Shown piece by piece: positions 37,150-46,446 of a DNA stretch of 64,000 nucleotides. A program made the translations under genes and the position numbers. Source of the stretch: Necropsobacter rosorum. GTDB lineage: Bacteria > Pseudomonadota > Gammaproteobacteria > Enterobacterales > Pasteurellaceae. The notes under the pieces were generated by a model. The model had not been told where the DNA came from and searched no databases. It was given only the letters and a program-made list of their open reading frames with translations. Position 1 is the first letter of the stretch; each line of letters opens with the position of its first letter. The DNA lies in assembly GCA_000751835.1 (NCBI GenBank), contig CCMQ01000002.1, positions 1 through 64,000 on the forward strand, read 5' to 3'.

Positions 37150-39132
37150 GTGCAGGCTCGGCAGATCGCGCTGCTGGTCGGCGAAGATGAATGGCTCATT
37201 GAACAACTGAGTGGACAACTGCGCGCGCTTTGCCGACGAAACGGTGAAAGTGCGGTGCTTTTTTATGCCGAAAATGCACCGCACTTAGCGTTGGATTGCC
37301 CGTATCAACCGGTCAGTTTTTCGCAGGCAAGAAACCGTTTGGGGCAAGAGGCGGCGCTGATCATTTACGATGCGCGCTACGGCATTCATCTGGATGCGCT
37401 GGCCGTCGCCGGCGGCGGCTTGCAGGCCGGCGGTTTGTTGCTGCTGCTGTTTAATCGGTGGCGAACGCTACAACAACAGATTGATATGGATAGCCTGCGC
37501 TGGAGCGGCGAGGCGTGCGGCATCCGCACACCGAATTTTATCCGTTTTTTTCAGCGCCATATTGCGCGCTGCGCTTTTCCCGTTTACCGGCAGCAGGATA
37601 TGCCGCGGATCGATTTATCCGTGCCGCGCCCTTCTTGCCGGGACAATCGTCATGTGCCGACGGCGGAACAACGGGCGGTGCTGCAACGGATTTTATCCGC
37701 GCAGGCGGATATTTTCGTACTGACGGCAAAACGCGGGCGCGGTAAATCCGCGTTGGCCGGCATGCTGGCGGCGCAGTTGTCCCATGTGCTGATTACCGCA
37801 CCGAATAAAAGTGCGGTCAATATCTTGCGCGAATTTGCGGGCGTCGAATTGCCTTTTATCGCCCCCGATGAACTATGCCGGCAAATTGCACGGGCGCCGC
37901 AGCGGTTTGTCGAATACTGGCTGATTATTGATGAGGCGGCGATGATCCCGCTGCCGCTGCTGCGTGGTCTGACATCAGCGTTCAAACATATTTTATGTAC
38001 CACCACGGTACAAAGTTACGAAGGCACCGGGCGGGGATTTTTGCTGAAATTTATGCAAAAAACCGACCGCACTTTATGCCATCTCACCTTAAGTGCGCCG
38101 TTGCGCTGGCGCGCGGATGATAAGGTGGAACCCTTTATTGATGCGCTGTTGCTGCTGGATGCGGAACAGGCGCTGGCGCAGCCGCAGCCGCGATCGCAGG
38201 TCGGCACCTCATACCAGATTTGCCGTTTCCCCCGGCAGCAGCTGCTTGCACAGGAGCGTTACCGCGAATTTTACGGTTTGCTGACCTTGGCGCATTATAA
38301 AACCTCGCCGTCGGATCTGCGCCGTTTATTTGATGCGTCGGGTCAGCATTTCTGGCTGGCGGATTCCAAAGACGGCCTGCTCGGTTGTTTATGGGGCGTG
38401 ACGGAAGGCGGTTTGCATGATGCCGCACTGATTACCGATATTCAGCGCGGCGTGCGGCGTCCGAGGGGCAATCTGGCGGCGCAGATGCTGTGTCAGCAAA
38501 CGGGGTTGGCGGCGGCCTGTAGCCTGCGATCCGTGCGTATTTCCCGTATTGCGGTACGGCCGGACAGACAGCGGCAGGGCATCGGGCGGCAGCTGGTCGA
38601 AGCGCTGGCGCAGCAAGGTGCGGCGGATTTTGTTTCCGTCAGCTTCGGTTATACGCCGTCGCTGATGACATTCTGGCGGTGCTGCGGTTTTCAGATAGTT
38701 TGTCTCGGCGAACACCGGGAAGCCAGCAGCGGTTGTTATTCGGCGCTTGCCGTACGCGCGTTAAGTGCGGCGGGAGAGGCGTTCTGTCAGCAGGCAGGCG
38801 CGCAGTTTCGGCGCAATATCGGTTTGTCTTTTCATCCGCTGGCAGCGCATTTTATGAGTGAAGCGCCGGATTGGACATTGCGCCGGGAAGACCGCTTAAG
38901 TCTGCAAAACTTTGCCGATTTTCACCGCACTTTAGCGGCGGCATTGCCGGCCATCCGGCGTTTGTTGCATTGTTTGGCGACGCGGCAGGGCGCATTATCC
39001 GGCCCGTTGCTGACGGCCTATTGTCGGCAGCGAGACGGAAAGCCGGCAAGCGTTGCCGGTAAAAAACAATGGTTAAAGGCTTGTAGAATGGAAGTAAAAG
39101 AAATGTTGCAAAAATACGAAAGCCTTTTATGA
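37150..39132 (+). CDS. tmcA: tRNA(Met) cytidine acetyltransferase
   Basis: Makes N4-acetylcytidine at the wobble base of elongator tRNA-Met with ATP and acetyl-CoA. 660 residues from the GTG at 37150 (E. coli 671). Order: N-terminal DUF1726 region, RecD-like helicase with Walker A TAKRGRGKSALAG (about 193-205) and Walker B WLIIDEAAMIPLP, GNAT domain with ISRIAVRPDRQRQGIGRQL (about 465-483), and a C-terminal tRNA-binding region. The open frame extends 35 codons upstream but there it only overlaps ybeY. GTG directly follows the ybeY stop, suggesting coupling. It carries five exact USS cores, including an inverted pair. Confidence 0.9.
   Translation: MQARQIALLVGEDEWLIEQLSGQLRALCRRNGESAVLFYAENAPHLALDCPYQPVSFSQARNRLGQEAALIIYDARYGIHLDALAVAGGGLQAGGLLLLLFNRWRTLQQQIDMDSLRWSGEACGIRTPNFIRFFQRHIARCAFPVYRQQDMPRIDLSVPRPSCRDNRHVPTAEQRAVLQRILSAQADIFVLTAKRGRGKSALAGMLAAQLSHVLITAPNKSAVNILREFAGVELPFIAPDELCRQIARAPQRFVEYWLIIDEAAMIPLPLLRGLTSAFKHILCTTTVQSYEGTGRGFLLKFMQKTDRTLCHLTLSAPLRWRADDKVEPFIDALLLLDAEQALAQPQPRSQVGTSYQICRFPRQQLLAQERYREFYGLLTLAHYKTSPSDLRRLFDASGQHFWLADSKDGLLGCLWGVTEGGLHDAALITDIQRGVRRPRGNLAAQMLCQQTGLAAACSLRSVRISRIAVRPDRQRQGIGRQLVEALAQQGAADFVSVSFGYTPSLMTFWRCCGFQIVCLGEHREASSGCYSALAVRALSAAGEAFCQQAGAQFRRNIGLSFHPLAAHFMSEAPDWTLRREDRLSLQNFADFHRTLAAALPAIRRLLHCLATRQGALSGPLLTAYCRQRDGKPASVAGKKQWLKACRMEVKEMLQKYESLL
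37248..37286. repeat. Inverted USS pair inside tmcA
   Basis: AAGTGCGGTGC (37248-37258) and GCACCGCACTT (37276-37286) form a perfect 11-bp inverted repeat 17 bases apart inside the coding region, encoding ESAVLF and APHLAL. In the message this would be a hairpin about 100 bases after the start codon. Confidence 0.7.
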
Positions 39133-39165
39133 TTACATTTGCTCGTTAATGAAAGGAGAATGACT

Positions 39166-39342
39166 ATGACAGAGGCAAAGAAAAGCTGGTTTCGCAGAGC
39201 ATGGGATAAATACAATCAATTCTGCGAGGAAGTCGGGGTGGATCAGGGCGCATGCCGCAGCTGTATTCCTGTGGTGCGGTTTGACGAAACCGATGCGCAA
39301 AAAGGCGGCGAAAAAACAGACGAACATCAAGATAAATTGTGA
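39166..39342 (+). CDS. Small Cys-containing conserved protein (possibly DUF5363)
   Basis: 58-residue soluble protein with a basic aromatic start (SWFRRAWDKYNQF), three cysteines at 20, 30 and 33 (CEEVGVDQGACRSCIPVVRF), and an acidic/polar tail. I recall short proteins of this pattern from Pasteurellaceae, annotated DUF5363, with no known function; this match is from memory. ATG 39166 lies 7 bases after AAAGGAG; ATG 39160 is too close. It begins 33 bases after tmcA and is probably cotranscribed. The CX9CX2C spacing could bind a metal or form disulfides. No signal peptide. Confidence 0.75.
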   Translation: MTEAKKSWFRRAWDKYNQFCEEVGVDQGACRSCIPVVRFDETDAQKGGEKTDEHQDKL

Positions 39343-39481
39343 TAGACCTCACTTTTTATGAATATTTTCCCGGCAAATAACCGGAGCGGCGTTTACTTCA
39401 TTGCAGTGACTACATAAAATATGCTCGCTTTATAAAAATCAGTAAGGCGGGCGAATTTTATTATTTATTCAAGGTGATTGT

Positions 39482-40990
39482 ATGTTGTGGTTCCTTTTTT
39501 GTGTTGCAATGTTGCTTGCGGGCTATTTTATTTATAGCAAGTTTGTTGAGAAAGTTTTTGTTATTAATCCGAAACGCGAAACACCGGCTTTCAGTAAAAA
39601 AGACGGCGTTGATTATGTTCCCATCTCCAAAAAGAAAATCTGGTTGATTCAGTTATTAAATATTGCCGGTACCGGCCCGATTTTCGGCCCAATTCTGGGC
39701 GCGCTGTACGGACCGGTTGCGATGTTGTGGATTGTGTTGGGTTGCGTTTTTGCCGGCGCGGTGCATGACTATTTAACCGGTATGCTGAGTATCCGTAACG
39801 GCGGGGCGAATATTCCGTATTTGGCGGGTAAATATTTAGGCCAGCCGGCCAAGCATTTCATGAATGTGCTGGCGATTTTGTTATTGTTGCTGGTCGGCGT
39901 GGTATTCGTAGCCAGCCCGGCGTCATTATTAACCAATATTACCAATGATTTAATGAGTTCCGGTTCGGTCAGCGCCGCGGCGGTAAATGATGAGGCGGGC
40001 GCGTCCACCACCCATATTTTAACCATATGGACATCAATCATTTTCATTTATTATATTCTCGCCACGCTGGTGCCGATTGATAAAATTATCGGCCGTATTT
40101 ATCCGTTCTTCGGCGCGTTGTTAATGTTTATGACCTGCGGTATGTTGTTCGGCTTGTTCTTTGAAGGCATTCCGTTTTTCAGAACGGTGGGTGCGGACGT
40201 CAGCTTTATGGACTTCTTTAAAAATATGCACCCTACGAATATGCCGATTTGGCCGTTGCTGTTTATCACCATCGCCTGCGGTGCGATTTCCGGTTTCCAT
40301 GCCACACAGTCACCGTTAATGGCGCGTTGTACCGAAAATGAAAAAGAAGGCCGCTTTATTTTCTACGGTGCGATGATCGGTGAAGGGGTGATCGCGTTGA
40401 TCTGGTGTATGGTCGGTTTAAGTTTCTATAATGATCAGGCATCACTGGCCGAAGCCATTAAGATCGGTACGCCGGCGAAAGTGGTGTATGATTCCGCGAT
40501 CGGTATGCTCGGTTTGTTCGGCGGTATTTTAGCGGTGCTGGGCGTGGTGATTCTGCCGATTACTTCCGGTGATACCGCATTCCGTGCCGCACGTTTACTA
40601 ATTGCCGATTTCTTCAAATTCGATCAGCGTAATATCGCTAAGCGTCTGACTATCGCACTGCCGTTGTTTGCTATCGGTTTTCTGGTCTCTAAAATGGACT
40701 TCTCCATGTTATGGCGCTATTTCGGCTGGGCGAACCAGACCACCGCAATGGTGACATTATGGGTCGGCGCGGCATTCCTGTACCGTAACGGCAAGTTCCA
40801 CTGGATCGCCACCATTCCGGCGGTGTTTATGACGGTTGTCTGTGCGACTTTCATTCTGAATGCGCCTATCGGACTGGGGCTGAATTATGATTTATCCGTC
40901 TGGCTCGGTCTTGCCTGCGGCGTATTGTCCGTGCTGATGTTCTTCGGTATGTTAAAACCGTTAGTCAATGACGACGGAAACGAAAATTAA
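39482..40990 (+). CDS. CstA-family carrier (pyruvate/peptide uptake)
   Basis: Inner-membrane protein of 502 residues with many hydrophobic segments, belonging to the CstA carbon-starvation family, whose E. coli members CstA and BtsT take up pyruvate and peptides. Markers are NIAGTGPIFGPILGALYGPVA (about 59-79), GAVHDYLTGMLSIRNGG (about 91-107), GAISGFHATQSPLMARC (about 264-280) and LPITSGDTAFRAARLLIAD. It is shorter than CstA and BtsT (about 700), as in other compact family members. ATG 39482 follows AAGGTG. A strong terminator closes the gene, so it is monocistronic. Confidence 0.85.
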   Translation: MLWFLFCVAMLLAGYFIYSKFVEKVFVINPKRETPAFSKKDGVDYVPISKKKIWLIQLLNIAGTGPIFGPILGALYGPVAMLWIVLGCVFAGAVHDYLTGMLSIRNGGANIPYLAGKYLGQPAKHFMNVLAILLLLLVGVVFVASPASLLTNITNDLMSSGSVSAAAVNDEAGASTTHILTIWTSIIFIYYILATLVPIDKIIGRIYPFFGALLMFMTCGMLFGLFFEGIPFFRTVGADVSFMDFFKNMHPTNMPIWPLLFITIACGAISGFHATQSPLMARCTENEKEGRFIFYGAMIGEGVIALIWCMVGLSFYNDQASLAEAIKIGTPAKVVYDSAIGMLGLFGGILAVLGVVILPITSGDTAFRAARLLIADFFKFDQRNIAKRLTIALPLFAIGFLVSKMDFSMLWRYFGWANQTTAMVTLWVGAAFLYRNGKFHWIATIPAVFMTVVCATFILNAPIGLGLNYDLSVWLGLACGVLSVLMFFGMLKPLVNDDGNEN

Positions 40991-41012
40991 TTATTCGCTG
41001 TAACTTGTGATG

Positions 41013-41048
41013 AACCGCTTACGGGAAACCGTAAGCGGTTTTGTTTTT
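41013..41048 (+). terminator. Intrinsic terminator of the CstA-family gene
   Basis: AACCGCTTACGG (41013-41024) pairs perfectly with CCGTAAGCGGTT (41029-41040) around a GAAA tetraloop, then TTGTTTTTT. It insulates the dcw cluster from upstream transcription. Confidence 0.92.
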
Positions 41049-41129
41049 TATGGCGTTATACAAAACTTTACGTTATTCGGGAATTAAACGCTTGCAAGTT
41101 GATTTAACTAATAATAAACTTAGGCAAAG

Positions 41130-41154
41130 TGGTGGAAAGTGGTATTTTGTGGTA
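41130..41154. promoter_or_regulatory. MraZ operator: three TGGTN repeats at 10-bp spacing
   Basis: TGGT occurs at 41130, 41140 and 41150, each start exactly 10 bases apart, with five-base units between (GAAAG and TTTTG). MraZ in E. coli binds TGGGN repeats separated by 5 bases upstream of mraZ; AAAGTGG-type repeats serve in other bacteria. These lie 60-84 bases before the mraZ start. The period of one helical turn and the position support an autoregulatory operator. Confidence 0.7.
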
Positions 41155-41213
41155 AAAAATGCCGAAAATAAATCGTATCAATCTTGAGTTGCGAAAAAAT
41201 CAAAGGAAATCTT

Positions 41214-41672
41214 ATGTTTCGTGGCGCATCGGCGGTGAATCTGGATTCGAAAGGGAGAATGGCTATCCCCACCCGCTATCGCCCGGAAATTATGCAACAT
41301 AATCAAGGAAGAATGGTTTGTACGGTAGATATCCGCCAGCCTTGTTTACTGCTTTATCCGCTGAATGAATGGGAAAGCATAGAACAAAAACTGCTCGCTT
41401 TATCCAATTTTGATCCGGTGCAGCGCAGTTTACAGCGTGTGATGCTGGGTTATGCAACGGAATGTGAACTGGATAGTGTAGGGCGGGTTTTGATTAGCGG
41501 GCCGTTACGCCAGCATGCAAAATTAGAAAAAAGTATCATGTTGGTCGGGCAGCTGAATAAATTTGAAATTTGGAGCGACGCTGAGTGGCAATCCCAGATC
41601 GAAAAAGATATGGCGCTGGGTGCCAGCGGTCAGCTGTCGTTATCACCGGAATTAATTACGCTGTCGATATAA
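41214..41672 (+). CDS. mraZ: Transcriptional regulator of the dcw cluster
   Basis: DNA-binding ring-shaped AbrB-type repressor of the dcw operon; 152 residues as in E. coli. Two MraZ repeats carry the motifs [15 protein letters not shown] (about 8-22) and [15 protein letters not shown] (about 84-98). ATG 41214 follows AAAGGAA; ten extra upstream codons lack support. It heads the dcw cluster and its operator repeats lie just upstream. Confidence 0.95.
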   Translation: MFRGASAVNLDSKGRMAIPTRYRPEIMQHNQGRMVCTVDIRQPCLLLYPLNEWESIEQKLLALSNFDPVQRSLQRVMLGYATECELDSVGRVLISGPLRQHAKLEKSIMLVGQLNKFEIWSDAEWQSQIEKDMALGASGQLSLSPELITLSI

Positions 41673-41720
41673 AAGAAAGATTTTCTTTCATGTAAAAGAA
41701 CAGCGGCACTAGCAAAGGTA

Positions 41721-41744
41721 AGCGGTGTACAGGGTACACCGCCT
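41721..41744 (+). other. Hairpin between mraZ and rsmH
   Basis: GCGGTGTAC (41722-41730) and GTACACCGC (41734-41742) form a perfect 9-bp stem around AGG, about 50 bases after mraZ. The next bases CTTATCTTCC are T-rich but not a clean T-run, so it could reduce rather than block read-through into rsmH. Confidence 0.5.
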
Positions 41745-41789
41745 TATCTTCCTCAAATTATTTGTTTTTTATTTTTTAATTTAATGATC

Positions 41790-42764
41790 ATGAACGCGCA
41801 GCATACTTTTTCATCACCGGAACACCTCACCGTTTTATTGCATGAAGCGGTTGCGGGACTGGCTTTGAAAGAAAATGGTGTTTATATTGACGGCACTTTC
41901 GGGCGCGGTGGTCATTCCCGTTTGATCCTCTCACAATTATCCGCCGGCGCCCGCCTGATTGCCATTGATCGCGATCCAAGAGCGATTGCCGCCGCCGAAC
42001 AAATTCAGGATCCCCGTTTCCATATCGAACATAACAGCTTTTCCGCCATTGCCGACATTTGTGAAAAATTAGGGCTGGTCGGTAAAATCGACGGTATTTT
42101 GCTGGATTTAGGCGTATCTTCACCGCAGTTGGATGATGCGGCGCGCGGTTTCAGTTTTATGCAGGACGGCCCACTGGATATGCGCATGGATACGACCCAG
42201 GGGCTTTCCGCCGCAGACTGGTTGCAACAGGTTTCCGAACAGGATTTGGCGTGGGTATTAAAAACCTTCGGCGAAGAACGCTTTGCCAAACGTATTGCGC
42301 TGGCAATTGTCGGCTATAACCGTAATGCCCGGCAGCAAGGCACGCCGCCTTTAACCCGTACGCTGCAACTGGCGAAATTAATCGCCCGCTCCGTGCCTTT
42401 CAAAGATAAGCATAAACATCCCGCCACTCGCAGTTTTCAGGCGATCCGCATTTTTATTAACGCCGAACTGGAAGAGCTGGAACGCGTTTTGCAAGCGGCA
42501 TTAACGGTGTTGGCGCCGAAAGGCCGTTTAGCGGTGATCAGTTTCCATTCCCTTGAAGATCGCATGGTGAAACATTTTATGCGTAAGCAAAGTCAGGGCG
42601 AGATTATCCCGAAAGGATTACCGCTGCGCGATGATCAGATTCCGCGTAATCAGACATTAACGCTGATCGGCAAAGCAATCATGCCGACGGAAGCCGAAAT
42701 CGCACATAATCCTCGCGCCAGAAGTGCGGTGCTGCGCGTTGCCGAGAGGGTAGCTGCATGCTGA
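41790..42764 (+). CDS. rsmH: 16S rRNA (cytosine1402-N4)-methyltransferase
   Basis: SAM-dependent methyltransferase for C1402 of 16S rRNA; 324 residues. Motifs include [15 protein letters not shown] (SAM loop, about 34-48), [31 protein letters not shown] and [15 protein letters not shown]-type [16 protein letters not shown]. Two ATGs are possible (41784 and 41790); I prefer 41790, which gives [12 protein letters not shown], like Haemophilus. Shine-Dalgarno is poor. It overlaps ftsL by 7 bases. Confidence 0.94.
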   Translation: MNAQHTFSSPEHLTVLLHEAVAGLALKENGVYIDGTFGRGGHSRLILSQLSAGARLIAIDRDPRAIAAAEQIQDPRFHIEHNSFSAIADICEKLGLVGKIDGILLDLGVSSPQLDDAARGFSFMQDGPLDMRMDTTQGLSAADWLQQVSEQDLAWVLKTFGEERFAKRIALAIVGYNRNARQQGTPPLTRTLQLAKLIARSVPFKDKHKHPATRSFQAIRIFINAELEELERVLQAALTVLAPKGRLAVISFHSLEDRMVKHFMRKQSQGEIIPKGLPLRDDQIPRNQTLTLIGKAIMPTEAEIAHNPRARSAVLRVAERVAAC

Positions 42765-43078
42765 AAAATTCAGAGCGTTACCCGCTGCAGACGATCCTGC
42801 TGGAAGATTTATTCGTCTCGAACAAATTAGTGATGGTATTGCTGATGCTGGTTTTGATTACCGCACTGGGCACCATCTGGATTACGCATCAGACCCGCGG
42901 CCTAATTGCGCAAAAAAGCGAGTTGGTGTTGCAGCATCAGGCGCTGGAAAATGAATTTTTAAATTTAAAACTGGAAGAGGCGACACAAAGTGATAATACC
43001 CGTATTGAAGCGATTGCCACGGGAAAATTACAGATGAAAGCGATTGAGCCTGAACAGGAAGTTCTGATCCTGGAATAG
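42758..43078 (+). CDS. ftsL: Cell division protein FtsL
   Basis: Single-pass bitopic division protein of the FtsQLB complex; 106 residues. A cytoplasmic start (about 1-23) precedes one hydrophobic helix ([19 protein letters not shown], about 24-42) and a periplasmic coiled coil (about 50-85, [21 protein letters not shown]). It signals to FtsWI to begin septal peptidoglycan synthesis. It overlaps the end of rsmH and precedes ftsI, as in other dcw clusters. Confidence 0.92.
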   Translation: MLKNSERYPLQTILLEDLFVSNKLVMVLLMLVLITALGTIWITHQTRGLIAQKSELVLQHQALENEFLNLKLEEATQSDNTRIEAIATGKLQMKAIEPEQEVLILE

Positions 43079-43093
43079 GCTGAGGTGCGTACG

Positions 43094-44899
43094 ATGATCA
43101 AATTGAATAAGCAAAACGGTAATAAAACCAAACGCAATAGCGGCGGCAGTGCGATTAAACGCAATAAACCCAAGGTTTGTTATGATACGAGCTTTTTAAA
43201 AGGGCGTTTTTACTGGACTATCGGGGTGGTGCTTATCGGCCTGAGCGCATTGATTGCGCGAGCCACTTATGTTCAGGTTATGAATTCGGATCCGTTAATG
43301 GATGAAGCGGATAAACGTTCTTTGCGCACACAGGAAGTGTTGTCCGTGCGCGGCTCCATTCTGGATCGCAACGGTCAGCTGTTGTCGGTCAGCGTGCCGA
43401 TGTATTCCATTGTGGCGGATGCGAAATTTATTTATGAAGAAAACGCCCTACAGGATAAAGATCGCTGGAAAGCCTTGGCGCAAGTGCTGGGCGTGCCTTA
43501 TAACACGCTGATTAAACGGCTGGAGAAAGATCCGGCCTCTCGTTTTGTCTATTTGTCCCGTCAGGTTTCGCCGACTGTTGCCGATTATATCAAACAGTTA
43601 AAACTCAAAGGCGTGGTGCTGAAAACCGAGGCGCGGCGTTTTTATCCGCGGGTGGAAGAAACCGCACATATTATCGGTTACACCGATATTGACGGCGCCG
43701 GCATTGAAGGGATCGAAAAAAGTTTTAATTCGCTGTTAATCGGCAAATCCGGTTCGCGCACCTATCGTAAAGATAAATACGGTAACGTGGTGGAAGATAT
43801 TGCCGATGTGAAAAAATACGATGCCCATGACGTAACGCTGAGTATTGATGAAAAGCTGCAATCCATGGTGTATCGCGAAATCAAAAAAGCGGTGGCGGAA
43901 AATAAAGCGGAATCGGGCACCGCCGTGTTGGTGGATATTCGCACCGGCGAAGTGCTGGCGATGGTCAACGCGCCGTCTTACAACCCGAACAACCGAATCG
44001 GGGTAAAAGCGGATCTGATGCGTAACCGGGCGATTACCGATACCTTCGAGCCGGGTTCGACGGTAAAACCTTTCGTGGTTTTGACCGCACTTCAGCGTGG
44101 AGCGGTACGCCGTGACGAAGTGATTAATACCGGGCCGCTGGTGTTAAACGGACATGAAATCCGCGACGTTGCCCCGCGCGATAAACAAACGCTGGATCAG
44201 ATTCTGGAAAATTCCAGTAACCGCGGTGTTAGCCGTCTGGCGCTGCGCATGCCGCCGGCGGCGTTAATGGAAACCTATCAAAATGCCGGTTTGGGCAAGC
44301 CGACGGATCTCGGGTTAATCGGCGAACAATCCGGCCTGCTGAACGCCAATCGTAAACGCTGGGCGGATATTGAACGTGCCAACGTGGCTTACGGTTACGG
44401 CATCAACGCCACGCCGTTGCAGATTGCGCGCGCCTATGTGACGCTGGGCAGCTTCGGCATTTATCGTCCGCTTTCCATTACCAAGGTTGATCCGCCGGTG
44501 ATCGGCAATCGCGTGTTCCCGGAAAAACTGACGCGTGAAGTAGTGAATATGATGGAAAAAGTGGCGATCAAAAATAAACGCGCCATGGTGGACGGCTATC
44601 GGGTCGGGGTAAAAACCGGGACAGCGAAAAAACTGGAAAACGGCCGTTATGTGGATAAATATATCGCATATACCGCCGGCGTTGCGCCGATCAGCGATCC
44701 GCGCTATGCGTTAATCGTGCTGATTAATGATCCGAAGGCGGGGCAGTATTACGGCGGTGCGGTTTCCGCGCCGGTATTTTCCAGCATTATGGGGTATGCG
44801 TTGCGTACCAATAACGTCACGCCGGACGGTATTGATCAGGATAAAATGGCAAAACGCACGGTTCGTTTAAGTGATAAAAGAACGGAAAAAACGAACTAA
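43094..44899 (+). CDS. ftsI: Peptidoglycan transpeptidase PBP3
   Basis: Septal D,D-transpeptidase and beta-lactam target; 601 residues. N-terminal membrane anchor near residues 35-57 ([19 protein letters not shown]), pedestal domain, then the penicillin-binding domain with catalytic [14 protein letters not shown] and VKTGTAKK motifs in the right order. ATG 43094 has GAGG upstream and gives MIKLNKQNG; a GTG three codons earlier overlaps that GAGG. After KTG the sequence reads [13 protein letters not shown], where H. influenzae has ARKIENGHYVNKY as I recall (see findings). USS at 44084-44092 encodes TAL. Confidence 0.96.
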   Translation: MIKLNKQNGNKTKRNSGGSAIKRNKPKVCYDTSFLKGRFYWTIGVVLIGLSALIARATYVQVMNSDPLMDEADKRSLRTQEVLSVRGSILDRNGQLLSVSVPMYSIVADAKFIYEENALQDKDRWKALAQVLGVPYNTLIKRLEKDPASRFVYLSRQVSPTVADYIKQLKLKGVVLKTEARRFYPRVEETAHIIGYTDIDGAGIEGIEKSFNSLLIGKSGSRTYRKDKYGNVVEDIADVKKYDAHDVTLSIDEKLQSMVYREIKKAVAENKAESGTAVLVDIRTGEVLAMVNAPSYNPNNRIGVKADLMRNRAITDTFEPGSTVKPFVVLTALQRGAVRRDEVINTGPLVLNGHEIRDVAPRDKQTLDQILENSSNRGVSRLALRMPPAALMETYQNAGLGKPTDLGLIGEQSGLLNANRKRWADIERANVAYGYGINATPLQIARAYVTLGSFGIYRPLSITKVDPPVIGNRVFPEKLTREVVNMMEKVAIKNKRAMVDGYRVGVKTGTAKKLENGRYVDKYIAYTAGVAPISDPRYALIVLINDPKAGQYYGGAVSAPVFSSIMGYALRTNNVTPDGIDQDKMAKRTVRLSDKRTEKTN

Positions 44900-44920
44900 G
44901 CGTCAAATGAAGAAAAAATT

Positions 44921-46384
44921 ATGCAAAAACTGACCGCACTTTTAGGGGTATCCGGGCTTGACCATCGCGTCGAGCTGACCGATATGACATTGGACAGCCG
45001 CTCTGTAAAGACTGGCTGTCTTTTCGTTGCAATCAAAGGACATCAAACCGACGGGCGCCGTTATATTGCGCAAGCCTTACAAAACGGCGCAAGTGCGGTG
45101 CTTTTTGAGGCCGACAGCGCCGCGCAACATCTACAACTTCAGCAGCAAAACGGCATTCCGCTGATTGCTTATTATCGCTTGCCTGAACAATTATCCGCCA
45201 TTGCCGATCATTTTTATCATTCGCCTTCCCGCCATCTTACTTTAGTCGGTGTCACCGGCACGAACGGCAAAACCACGGTGGCGCAGCTGCTGGCGCAATG
45301 GACGCAACTGCTGGGGCATCGCGCCGGAGTGATGGGGACGATCGGCAACGGTTTGTATGGACAGGTGAAAGCCGCCGCCAATACCACCGGATCGGCGGTG
45401 GAAATTCAGGCGTCACTGGCGCAATTTGTGGCGCAGGGAGCGGATTTCGCCGCGATTGAAGTGTCTTCTCACGGTCTGGTGCAGCACCGGGTGGAGGCGC
45501 TGCATTTCGCTGCCGCGATTTTTACCAATCTCAGCCGCGATCACCTTGATTATCATCATTCAATGGAAAATTATGCCGCGGCGAAAAAACGGCTTTTCAC
45601 CGAACTGCACAGCGAACACAAAATTATTAATGCCGACGATGATAGCGGCGCACAATGGCTGGCTGAATTACCGCAGGCCATTGCCGTGAGCTGCAATCCG
45701 GCGTTTCGGCCGCACCGTCATCGCTGGCTGAAGGCCGAACGGATCTCTTTCGACGCTAACGGAGCGCGCATTGCATTTAACTCAAGTTGGGGCGCGGGCG
45801 AATTGCACAGTCCGTTAATCGGCGCGTTTAATGTCAGCAATGTGCTGCTGGTGAGCGCAACGTTATTGGCTTTGGGCTATTCCGTGGCGCAGTTATCGGA
45901 CAGCGTGACGCAATTACACGGCGTATGCGGGCGCATGCAAATGTTGACCGCGCCCGGCAAAGCGACGGCGATCGTGGATTACGCACACACCCCCGATGCG
46001 CTGGAAAAAGCCTTGAGCGCCGCGCGGCTGCATTGCCATGGCAAATTGTGGTGCGTTTTCGGCTGCGGCGGCGATCGCGACAGCGGCAAACGGCCGTTAA
46101 TGGCACACATCGCCGAGCGCCTGGCCGATCGGGTGATCGCCACCGACGATAATCCGCGCACCGAAGATAAACGGAAAATTATGGCGGATATTTTAGCCGG
46201 CTTTAGCCAACCGCAGCGGGTTTCGGTGATTCATGACCGCGAACAGGCCATTCGTACCGCGCTGCAAAGTGCGGTGGAAAATGATGTGATTTTAATCGCC
46301 GGTAAGGGGCATGAGGATTATCAGATCATCGGCACGACCAAACAGCACTTTTCCGATCAGGAAACGGTAAGCAAGTATTTTTAA
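44921..46384 (+). CDS. murE: UDP-MurNAc-L-Ala-D-Glu:meso-diaminopimelate ligase
   Basis: Adds meso-diaminopimelate to the peptidoglycan precursor in the cytoplasm with ATP; 487 residues (E. coli 495). P-loop [16 protein letters not shown] near 108-123; [18 protein letters not shown] near 203; the DNPR motif in [14 protein letters not shown] near 407 is specific for diaminopimelate rather than lysine. ATG 44921 is followed at once by a USS encoding TAL. Three USS lie within. A 62-base gap with a hairpin separates it from murF. Confidence 0.95.
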   Translation: MQKLTALLGVSGLDHRVELTDMTLDSRSVKTGCLFVAIKGHQTDGRRYIAQALQNGASAVLFEADSAAQHLQLQQQNGIPLIAYYRLPEQLSAIADHFYHSPSRHLTLVGVTGTNGKTTVAQLLAQWTQLLGHRAGVMGTIGNGLYGQVKAAANTTGSAVEIQASLAQFVAQGADFAAIEVSSHGLVQHRVEALHFAAAIFTNLSRDHLDYHHSMENYAAAKKRLFTELHSEHKIINADDDSGAQWLAELPQAIAVSCNPAFRPHRHRWLKAERISFDANGARIAFNSSWGAGELHSPLIGAFNVSNVLLVSATLLALGYSVAQLSDSVTQLHGVCGRMQMLTAPGKATAIVDYAHTPDALEKALSAARLHCHGKLWCVFGCGGDRDSGKRPLMAHIAERLADRVIATDDNPRTEDKRKIMADILAGFSQPQRVSVIHDREQAIRTALQSAVENDVILIAGKGHEDYQIIGTTKQHFSDQETVSKYF

Positions 46385-46391
46385 ACGGCAA

Positions 46392-46421
46392 GGCAGGGGG
46401 ACGGGTTAAGCCGCCGCTGCC
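46392..46421 (+). other. Hairpin between murE and murF
   Basis: GGCAG (46392-46396) pairs with CTGCC (46417-46421), with an inner CGG/CCG pair, in a GC-rich 30-base stretch after murE. No T-run follows. It may affect message stability or coupling inside the dcw operon. Confidence 0.35.
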
Positions 46422-46446
46422 TGTTGACGGACGCAGACACATAATC

